The notes under the pieces are model-generated. The model was not told the DNA's origin. It saw only the letters and a list, made by a program, of their open reading frames with translations, and ran no database searches. Position numbers and translations under genes: made by a program. Positions 1 through 5,463 of a DNA stretch of 5,463 nucleotides are shown here, piece by piece (within the stretch, counting starts at the first letter, position 1; every line of letters begins with the position of its first letter). The DNA comes from an uncultured Collinsella sp. Lineage in GTDB: Bacteria; Actinomycetota; Coriobacteriia; Coriobacteriales; Coriobacteriaceae. The stretch lies in NCBI GenBank assembly GCA_900540095.1, contig UQEO01000105.1, positions 1 to 5,463 on the forward strand, read 5' to 3'.

Positions 1-115
1 TCAATTTCAAGGGCGCGACCAGAAGGTCAGCGCCCTTTCATTTCACGTCACCTTGGCGCAAATGCGACTCGCTCGCTGGCATTAGTGCTACATCAGCGTT
101 AACGTTGCCGCACTA
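1..115 (-). ncRNA. Structured repeat element, left copy, 3' of the operon
   Basis: Read on the minus strand, this is the counterpart of 5336-5450. It begins at the stop codon TAG of the second gene (113-115). It then shows CGGCAACGT (110-102), GATGT, AATGCCAGCGAGCG (83-70), TGAAA (45-41), and a terminal hairpin. From GATGT to the base pair GA after TGAAA the two copies align without gaps over 57 positions, with 35 identities by my count, concentrated in blocks. It may act as the operon's 3' untranslated region with a terminator, or as a repeat that was inserted at the gene's end. Confidence 0.4.
9..37 (-). terminator. Terminator-like hairpin after the operon
   Basis: On the minus strand an 8-bp stem AAGGGCGC/GCGCCCTT (37-30 with 16-9) is followed by one bulged T (opposite position 29). 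A GACC/GGTC helix closes a TTCT loop. The minus-strand tail is TTGAAATTGA, a weak T-run. The plus-strand tail TTTCATTTC is no worse, so it may also stop transcription arriving from a gene to the left. It lies about 75 nt after the stop codon at 113. Confidence 0.6.
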
Positions 116-2302
116 AATTAGCTTAGTTGATTCCAGCTTTTCGATGATCCAGTCGTTGGCTTTGATGACCGGACGGCGGAAGACGACGCCCAGGGCCAGC
201 GACGGAATCAGATAGCTCGCCAGAATGCCCAGCTCAACCCAGTACTCCATATGGTAGGCGCCAGCCATGGCGGCATGCATGGCGTTAATGCCATGGGTAA
301 ACGGCAGGAACGGATAGATCGCCTGGAACACAGGGCCGGTCATCTCGATGGGGAACGTACCGCCCGAACCGCCGACCTGCATGACCAGCAGCACGACGGC
401 GAGCGCCTTGCCGATATCGCCAAACGAAACCGTAAGCGTGTAGACGATATTGGAGAACACGAGACTCGCGACCCAGCCCGCCAGCACAAACTGCAGCGGG
501 TCGTCGCACTGGATGCCAAAGAACAGGATGTCGCCCGCGCACACGAGCGTTGCCTGCAGCAGGGCCAGACCGCCAAAGAACAGGTAACGGCCCAGGTAGA
601 TCTCGTGCAAGCGCACGGGGATCAGCTCATTGATGAGTTCGTCGTCAACCGAGACCTTCATCATGGCCGCCAGCACGATCGAGCCGACCCAGAGCGACAG
701 AATCGTGTAGAACGGTGCCATGGCCGAACCGTAGTTGCGGATCGGATAGACCGGCTTGCGATCGAGCGCGACGGGGCCGGAAAGCGACACGGCCAGACCC
801 TCGGGATCATTGCCGATCATCGTCTTGATCGTAGCGAGGTCATCTGACATCAAGGCACCGTCGAGCTCGTCCTTAAACGCGCTGATCTTGTCCGACGCTT
901 CGCCCAACTGATCGGAAGCCTTGTTGACCAGCTTTGCAGCCTTGGAGAGGCCCTTTGCCAGCGAACCGGATGCGTCGGTCAGGCCGTCTACGGCGCTATC
1001 CAGATTGCCCGAGATACCATCGAGCGAGTCTAGGATGCCCGAGACGGTCTTCTTGAGCTCCTTGGCCTTAACCGAGAACGTGGAATCGTAATCGGATTTG
1101 GCGCCCGCGATGCCGGCCTTGGCATCGGCGATGGCCTGATCGACCTCGGCACGCGAGTTGTTGACCTCGGCCATGCTATCGGAGAGAGACTTCGCGGTGG
1201 CCGCCAGATCCTTGGCATTGCTGCGGTACTCAACGGCGATTCTGCCCAGCGACGTCGCGGCGGACTTGAGGCCGTCCTTCAAATTCTCATCGCTCACCTG
1301 GTCGGCAAGGCTGCGGAGCTGATCGGCCATCGCATCGATATCCTTGGCGCGCGCATTAAGAGCCGCCGCGGCATCGTTGAGCTGGGACACTGTAAGGTAG
1401 ACATGTTGATTCGCGGCATCAAATGCCTTCGCAAGCTCGGCGGACACGTTGTCAAACGAGCCCGCGCTTCCGTCAATCGCGGCATTGATGGCGTCGTTGG
1501 CGTCCTTCAGCGCTTCCTTGGAATCGCTAATACCGCTTTTGACATGCTCCATAAGCTGCTTCGTTGACTCATCGACCGTGCCCGTCTGCTTGAGCATGCC
1601 GCTCGCCGACGTCAGCGAATCGGACGTGGAGCTCAAAATGCCCGCAAGCGACGTTGCGCTGGCCTGAACGTCCTGCAGGTCCTGGACCGAATCGCCGAGC
1701 GTCGAGGACAGGTTGGCGATAAAGTTGCTGACCTGGTCGGTGCTCATGTAATCGAGCAGGCTGGACACCGTCTTAAGACCGATGCTCGTAATGGTCTCGG
1801 TAAAAGTTTTGTTAACCTGGCTCTGGACGGCGCTCGAACCCTTCTCGGTCACGATCTGCGCAATGGCGTTGGCCTTCTGATTCTCGTAAAACTCGATATC
1901 GGCGTGTTTCACGTCGGTCGAGAAAAGCGTCATCATGTCAGCGCTAAACGTCTTGGGGATAACGACGGCGGCGTAGTATGCGCCCGACTTGACGCCCTCG
2001 ATAGCCTTTTCGCGATTGTTGAGCACGACCCAGTCGAAGTTCTCGTTGCCGCGCAGGGTGGCGGTTACGTTTTCACCCACGTTGACCTCGACGGGAATCA
2101 GATCGCTCTCGTAGCCCTCGTCGGTGTTGACCACGGCGATCTTAAGATTGCCGGTGTTGCCGTACGGATCCCAGCTTCCGGCGATGTTAAACCACGCGTA
2201 CAGGCACGGCACGATAATGAGGCCCATCACAACAACCATGCCGATCACGGAGCGAGACACGTTTTGGACATCACGCTTAAACAGATGCAGGATGTTCTTC
2301 AT
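113..2302 (-). CDS. YhgE/Pip family membrane protein, standard form
   Basis: This is a 729-residue paralogue of the upstream gene, with the usual YhgE/Pip layout. It has a short basic N-terminus (LFKRD, residues 7-11) and a membrane helix at about 16-40. The hallmark PCLYAWFNIAGSWDPYGNT follows at 32-50, then the conserved KIAVVNTDEGYESD region. A long Ala/Ser/Asp/Lys-rich region, about 170-490, is predicted to be helical and outside the cell. Helices lie at about 528-548, 570-592, 602-625, 630-648 and 688-708. The second hallmark, PIEMTGPVFQAIYPFLPFTHG, is at 651-671. The ATG is secure: it follows the upstream stop TAA with no gap and has a very strong ribosome site inside the upstream gene's last codons. 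The stop is TAG at 113-115. The stop-to-start junction implies one transcript and coupled translation, so the two proteins probably work as a pair. The biochemical role is not known; a link to phage receptors or to the related type VII secretion proteins EsaA and YueB rests on family knowledge only. Confidence 0.94.
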   Translation of the reverse strand: MKNILHLFKRDVQNVSRSVIGMVVVMGLIIVPCLYAWFNIAGSWDPYGNTGNLKIAVVNTDEGYESDLIPVEVNVGENVTATLRGNENFDWVVLNNREKAIEGVKSGAYYAAVVIPKTFSADMMTLFSTDVKHADIEFYENQKANAIAQIVTEKGSSAVQSQVNKTFTETITSIGLKTVSSLLDYMSTDQVSNFIANLSSTLGDSVQDLQDVQASATSLAGILSSTSDSLTSASGMLKQTGTVDESTKQLMEHVKSGISDSKEALKDANDAINAAIDGSAGSFDNVSAELAKAFDAANQHVYLTVSQLNDAAAALNARAKDIDAMADQLRSLADQVSDENLKDGLKSAATSLGRIAVEYRSNAKDLAATAKSLSDSMAEVNNSRAEVDQAIADAKAGIAGAKSDYDSTFSVKAKELKKTVSGILDSLDGISGNLDSAVDGLTDASGSLAKGLSKAAKLVNKASDQLGEASDKISAFKDELDGALMSDDLATIKTMIGNDPEGLAVSLSGPVALDRKPVYPIRNYGSAMAPFYTILSLWVGSIVLAAMMKVSVDDELINELIPVRLHEIYLGRYLFFGGLALLQATLVCAGDILFFGIQCDDPLQFVLAGWVASLVFSNIVYTLTVSFGDIGKALAVVLLVMQVGGSGGTFPIEMTGPVFQAIYPFLPFTHGINAMHAAMAGAYHMEYWVELGILASYLIPSLALGVVFRRPVIKANDWIIEKLESTKLI

Positions 2303-5128
2303 TTATGCCTCACCTCCTTTGGAGTGCTTGCTGAGCCGGGCGGTTTCCCCGTCGTTTCCGTTTACGTTGTCAACGCCGTCGGCATCTTGAGCCTTATGAT
2401 GCGAACCTATATGCGGCAAGCGGCCCGTGGACTGATCGCCGCCCTTGGCACCACGCTCGCTGGCGTTGAGGCCAAACATGTGGCGGGCGGCAGGAATGGC
2501 GGCCGTGTGTTCGCGCATCTCGCGACGCAGGTCCTCATCCGAAAGCGCCGAGATGCGCATCTGGGTATTGAGGCTCGCTCGGATATATTCGATATTGATA
2601 AGCCAGCCGCAGATGGCAATAACCGAGATGATCCAAATGACAAGCAGGATGATCTTGCCGTTATTGTCGATATCGAGAACCGTCGACAGGACAAAGAGCA
2701 GGACCTGAACGCCCACCACGGCGGCAAAACCGCCCTTGATGTAGTACGGGTAGCGATGTTCAAAGGCGACCGCATGATCGAGCAGTTCGCGACGGTACGA
2801 ATCGGAATCGAGCATGACGCGCATGGCCGTGCGCAGCGAGTAGCGCTGGCGCGGCAGGTCGTTGGACTCGCAAATCATCATACCGGTCGTGGAGAGCTGT
2901 TTATCAAAGAGCAGGTTAAGGTTGAGCAGCAGCGGACGCAGCTGCAGGCCGATAAAGAGCGCCACGATCAAGAACACGCCCAGAATGCACAGGTTAAACA
3001 GGTAGTTGAACGAATACATGCCGCCGACCGTCTCGCGCAGCAGATTGATGCCGTAGGTAAAGGGCAGCAGCGGGTGCAGCCACTGGAAGAAGCCGGGCAT
3101 CATCTCGATGGGGTACATGCCCGACGAACCCGGGATCTGCACGATGACGAGAATGACGCCGATAGCCTTGCCGATATGCTTAAACGTGGTGGACAGCGCA
3201 TAGATGATATTGACGTAGGTGAACGAAATGGCGATGCCGCCCAGCACGAACAGCAGCGGGCTGACGCACTGCACGCCAATCACCAGATCGCCTACCGTAA
3301 CGATGATGGCCTGCAACGCGCCCAGGATCACCATGAGCAACCAGCGGCCAAAGTAGCCTTGGCGCGCCGTAAAGCTGCCAACACCTTCACGGTCGACCTC
3401 GAGCTTGTAAATGGCGATGAGCACATAGCCGCCCACCCAAAGCGCCAGATTGGTGTAGAAGGGAGCGATGCCCGAGCCAAAGCTCTTGACCGGATAGATT
3501 GACTTGGACGTCAACTCAACCGGAGACGCCATGAAATCTGCCACGTCATTGACATCGACGCCCATCAGATCGGCCAGCTCGCCCATGGACTCGGAGGTCT
3601 GCAGTGCCGCGATGTCATTGGCGGCGGTTGCAAGCTTGTCCTGGACCTTGGCAAGCGAGGAATCGGTCTGGGACAGCGTGGTCTTGGCCTGGCCGAGCGT
3701 AGCGCTAAGCTGCGCCAACGTGCCGCGCGCATTTGCAAGTGTAGGTGTCATACCCGAGACGATACCGGTCAGGTCGCCCGAAACGGCAGCAAAAGAGTCG
3801 AGCGCGCTCGAGGCCTTCGGCAGCGCGTTTTGGCCCAAGTCCGTCTGGGCTTGGCCAAGGTTGGTCGCACCGGTATGAATTGCGTTATTGATAGCGTCAC
3901 TGGCACCCGAAACAGCCGCTGCGTCATTCGCCATGGCGCTCGACTGCGCGGACAGACCGTCCTTGATGCTCTGAAGCTTTTCATTCTGCTCTCGAAGCAA
4001 ATCGATGGTCGATACAATGCGCGCGTCAATTTCCTCGGAACCTGTCGACGTGTCATTGGCGAGAATCTCCAAGTGCCCGATAACGGCCTTATTGTGGTCG
4101 ATCGTCGCTTGAAGAGACTCGAGCGAGTTGTCGATACGGGTGGTCGTAGATGTGACCGCGCCCGTCAGCTTGCCGATGGCAGCGTTCGCAGAGGCCGACG
4201 TCTTGGTGAGCGCAAGGCTGCCTTCCGAGAGCGCCTTGGAGAGCGAGGTGATGGAGTTGCCCGCCGTGGTGCGAGCTTCGCTCAGCAGGTCGTTGCCCTG
4301 GGAGATCGCCTGCGTCAGCGACGGTGCCTGGCCTTGCAAGCCGGCAAGTGCCGCATCAGCCGAGGCGATAGCGCCACTCGTCTTATCGATGGCGGCATTC
4401 ATATCGCCAATCGAATCGCGCACCTCGCCCAAGGTGTCGGACGCCTCGGACACCGAACTTGCCAGCGAGTCCTGAGTCTGGGTTGCCTTGTCCTTTAAAT
4501 CGACACCGGCATCCTTGGCGATACCGGCAACAGTCTTGCCTACCGTAGAGACAAATTCCGAGTTGATCTGCTCCTCGATGGTGTTTGCACCGGTATCGGT
4601 AACCTTGGGCGCAATGGCGCTCTTCTTCTCATTGACGTAGTACGTGAGCTTGGGCTGATGGTAGTTGCCGTCGAGCATCGAAACCAGGTTATCCGAGAAG
4701 TTCTTGGGAATCACGATAGCGGCATAGTACTCGCCGCTCTCGACGCCCTCCTTGGCATCGGCCGTCGAGTCGACGAACGTCCAGCCCAACTGATGATTCT
4801 CCTTGAGCTGGTCGACCACTTTGTCGCCAGCGTTGAGCTCACCCACCAAGTCGTTTTGGGTGCCTCGATCGTTGTTGGCGATAGCAATCTTGATGCCTTG
4901 GGTGTTTCCATACGGATCCCAGTTTGCCACGATGTTATACCAGGCATACAGCGAGGGAATAACGCACACGCCTAGGGTAACCACCAGGGCGACGGGGTTC
5001 ACAAGCAGTCGCTTAATGTCGCGCTTAAATATCGCAAAGGACACCTTTGCATTGGATAGTTTGCTGCCGAGACTCACGCTTGGACCATCCATCCTGTCGT
5101 TAAATCGAATCGTACTATCGACAACCAT
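2303..5128 (-). CDS. YhgE/Pip family membrane protein, long form with extra C-terminal membrane module
   Basis: This is a 941-residue envelope protein of the YhgE/Pip family, whose members resemble ABC-2 type permeases and include a lactococcal phage receptor. The transported substrate, if any, is unknown. One helix lies at about 45-66, followed by the family hallmark PSLYAWYNIVANWDPYGNT (58-76). Residues 75-200 form a mixed domain, and about 200-520 is a Ser/Ala/Asp-rich, heptad-like region predicted to be outside the cell. Five or so helices span about 555-732, with the second hallmark PIEMMPGFFQWLHPLLPFTYG at 673-693. The family usually ends near there. This protein adds about 200 residues: a charged stretch (740-795), two more helices (about 799-820 and 825-845) and a hydrophilic tail rich in His, Asp and Asn. 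The start is uncertain. The ATG at 5128 has no clear ribosome site, and an in-frame TGA lies shortly upstream. A GTG at 5077 is preceded by AGGA at about ten bases, and it would bring the N-terminus closer to that of the next gene. The family call is secure; the start is less so. Confidence 0.93.
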   Translation of the reverse strand: MVVDSTIRFNDRMDGPSVSLGSKLSNAKVSFAIFKRDIKRLLVNPVALVVTLGVCVIPSLYAWYNIVANWDPYGNTQGIKIAIANNDRGTQNDLVGELNAGDKVVDQLKENHQLGWTFVDSTADAKEGVESGEYYAAIVIPKNFSDNLVSMLDGNYHQPKLTYYVNEKKSAIAPKVTDTGANTIEEQINSEFVSTVGKTVAGIAKDAGVDLKDKATQTQDSLASSVSEASDTLGEVRDSIGDMNAAIDKTSGAIASADAALAGLQGQAPSLTQAISQGNDLLSEARTTAGNSITSLSKALSEGSLALTKTSASANAAIGKLTGAVTSTTTRIDNSLESLQATIDHNKAVIGHLEILANDTSTGSEEIDARIVSTIDLLREQNEKLQSIKDGLSAQSSAMANDAAAVSGASDAINNAIHTGATNLGQAQTDLGQNALPKASSALDSFAAVSGDLTGIVSGMTPTLANARGTLAQLSATLGQAKTTLSQTDSSLAKVQDKLATAANDIAALQTSESMGELADLMGVDVNDVADFMASPVELTSKSIYPVKSFGSGIAPFYTNLALWVGGYVLIAIYKLEVDREGVGSFTARQGYFGRWLLMVILGALQAIIVTVGDLVIGVQCVSPLLFVLGGIAISFTYVNIIYALSTTFKHIGKAIGVILVIVQIPGSSGMYPIEMMPGFFQWLHPLLPFTYGINLLRETVGGMYSFNYLFNLCILGVFLIVALFIGLQLRPLLLNLNLLFDKQLSTTGMMICESNDLPRQRYSLRTAMRVMLDSDSYRRELLDHAVAFEHRYPYYIKGGFAAVVGVQVLLFVLSTVLDIDNNGKIILLVIWIISVIAICGWLINIEYIRASLNTQMRISALSDEDLRREMREHTAAIPAARHMFGLNASERGAKGGDQSTGRLPHIGSHHKAQDADGVDNVNGNDGETARLSKHSKGGEA
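2310..2320 (-). promoter_or_regulatory. Very strong Shine-Dalgarno site for the second gene, inside the end of the first gene
   Basis: On the minus strand the sequence AAAGGAGGTGA, eleven bases, is fully complementary to the usual bacterial 16S rRNA 3' end. GGAGG sits ten bases before the ATG at 2302. The site encodes the final Lys-Gly-Gly-Glu residues of the upstream protein. This fixes the start of the second gene and allows it to be translated well both by new ribosomes and by ribosomes finishing the first gene. Confidence 0.9.
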
Positions 5129-5183
5129 TGTAGTAGGCGCTTTAACGTCTCAAAGCACAATGGTGTTGAGTTTTGCGGGTAGC

Positions 5184-5212
5184 AATATACTACGAAGATG
5201 AGTTAACGTACA
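5184..5212 (-). promoter_or_regulatory. Candidate sigma-70 type promoter of the operon
   Basis: On the minus strand, TATATT (5189-5184) matches five of six bases of the -10 consensus. A 17-base spacer separates it from TGTACG (5212-5207), a weak -35 that matches three of six. Transcription would begin near 5177, leaving an untranslated leader of about 50 nt before the ATG at 5128, or about 100 nt before the alternative GTG at 5077. No better promoter was seen between the gene and the palindrome at 5278. The assignment is by eye and is tentative. Confidence 0.4.
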
Positions 5213-5223
5213 GATGTACAGTA
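5204..5223. promoter_or_regulatory. Dyad over the -35 region, possible repressor operator
   Basis: A perfect inverted repeat, GTACA-GA-TGTAC, lies at 5208-5219. Symmetry extends outward as TA..GTACA..TGTAC..TA, giving 14 of 20 symmetric positions over 5204-5223. It overlaps the proposed -35 hexamer (5207-5212), a usual place for a repressor site. YhgE/Pip genes are often near TetR-type regulators, which bind short dyads of this kind, but no regulator gene is in the window, so the binding protein is unknown. Confidence 0.35.
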
Positions 5224-5277
5224 TCCTAAATTTCAGCAGGTCACAAAACCACAACCCGCACAAATTAGCAATTCAAA

Positions 5278-5333
5278 TAGTCATCGGGGACGTTCTTAAA
5301 CGACTAGTCAAACAAAAACGTCCCCAATGACTA
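5278..5333. repeat. Long-armed palindrome, REP- or MITE-like
   Basis: Two 20-base arms (5278-5297 and 5314-5333) pair at 18 of 20 positions: TAGTCAT, a mismatch, GGGGACGTT, a mismatch, then TT. The 16-base loop carries an inner palindrome GACTAGTC (5302-5309). The word TAGTCA therefore occurs at 5278, again at 5305, and inverted at 5328. There is no T-run after it, so it is a poor intrinsic terminator. Arms holding GGGGACGTT resemble the short palindromes moved by REP-associated (Y1-type) transposases, but that link is inference and no transposase is present here. Confidence 0.6.
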
Positions 5334-5335
5334 CT

Positions 5336-5450
5336 TAGGACCACGGCAACGTCGATGTTTTGGCAATGCCAGCGAGCGGGCGCCAGAGCGAACAAATTGG
5401 CATGAAACGAGGACGGCATAGACCTTCTGGTCATGCCGTCCTCTTTGAAT
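5336..5450 (+). ncRNA. Structured repeat element, right copy, possible small RNA or leader
   Basis: This stretch matches the DNA at the opposite end of the window (1-115) when that is read on the minus strand. In order it carries TAG (5336-5338), CGGCAACGT (5344-5352), GATGT, AATGCCAGCGAGCG (5365-5378), TGAAA (5403-5407), and then a hairpin with a short T-run. ATGCCA (5366-5371) can also pair with TGGCAT just before the hairpin. No plus-strand gene precedes it, so it could be a free small RNA, an attenuator-like leader of a gene beyond the window, or a mobile repeat. No convincing promoter was seen for it. I do not recognise the family. Confidence 0.4.
5409..5450 (+). terminator. Intrinsic terminator-like hairpin, right copy
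   Basis: An 11-bp stem (5409-5419 with 5433-5443) is followed by a single bulged A at 5420. A 4-bp GACC/GGTC helix then closes a TTCT loop (5425-5428). The tail is TTTGAAT, only a short T-run. The stem is strong and GC-rich, so termination on the plus strand is plausible. The tip is identical to that of the hairpin at 9-37. Confidence 0.6.
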
Positions 5451-5463
5451 GACAAGTTGTCGC

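Noticed and set aside
1904..3502. A 532-codon open frame on the plus strand, opposite the junction of the two genes
   Set aside because: It is antisense to two clear family proteins and spans their junction. Its composition (many His, Asp, Gln, Arg) is typical of the complement of GC-rich codons, and it shows no recognisable domain or ribosome site.
3830..4498. A 222-codon open frame on the plus strand
   Set aside because: It is an antisense shadow of the outer region of the first gene, with Arg-rich low-information translation and no family features.
113..5128. Assignment of the pair as EsaA/YueB-type components of a type VII secretion system
   Set aside because: The N-terminal halves are related at family level, but no WXG100, EssB or EssC-like gene is present in the window, so the more general YhgE/Pip call is all the sequence supports.
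5356..5406. A 16-codon plus-strand frame beginning MFWQCQ that could be a leader peptide before the hairpin
   Set aside because: The matching frame in the left copy stops right after its ATG (ATG TAG), so it is not conserved, and there is no ribosome site before it.
5273..5455. A 60-codon minus-strand open frame in the right flank
   Set aside because: It runs through both the palindrome and the hairpin stem, so its sequence is explained by those structures. No ribosome site or homologue was recognised.
1..5463. CRISPR array, tRNA or rRNA genes
   Set aside because: No regularly spaced direct repeats, no cloverleaf with a T-loop motif and no rRNA-like stretch were seen in the short non-coding regions.

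Overview
The window holds one compact two-gene operon on the minus strand. It encodes two related membrane proteins of the YhgE/Pip family (the phage-infection-protein family, related to ABC-2 type membrane proteins). The DNA is moderately GC-rich and the genes use GC-ending codons. The reading style and the strong GGAGG-type ribosome site suggest a Gram-positive gut actinobacterium of the Coriobacteriia, possibly Collinsella-like. That placement is an impression from sequence style, not a database result.

Layout, in the direction of transcription (right to left). The flank at 5129-5463 has no gene I accept. It holds a candidate promoter with a dyad across its -35 region (5184-5223), a 56-bp long-armed palindrome that looks like a REP/MITE (5278-5333), and a structured element ending in a terminator-like hairpin (5336-5450, read on plus). 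The first gene (5128-2303) encodes a 941-residue YhgE/Pip protein with an extra two-helix C-terminal module and a charged tail. Its stop codon directly abuts the ATG of the second gene (2302-113), which encodes a 729-residue YhgE/Pip protein of ordinary layout. The second gene's ribosome site lies inside the last codons of the first gene. After the second stop codon comes another structured element and hairpin (1-115, read on minus).

Both proteins share one plan: a short cytoplasmic N-terminus, one membrane helix, a long Ala/Ser/Asp-rich outer region predicted to be helical, then about five membrane helices. The tandem, stop-to-start arrangement suggests they are made together and may act as a heteromeric complex in the cell envelope. 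No ATPase, regulator or secretion partner is visible in the window.

The most notable non-coding signal is that the two flanks match each other. The DNA just outside the operon on each side carries a copy of the same element of about 110 nt, in opposite orientations, both facing outward. The copies share CGGCAACGT, a 14-nt identical block, TGAAA, and a terminal hairpin with an identical GACC-TTCT-GGTC tip above a one-base bulge. I do not recognise this element as a named family.
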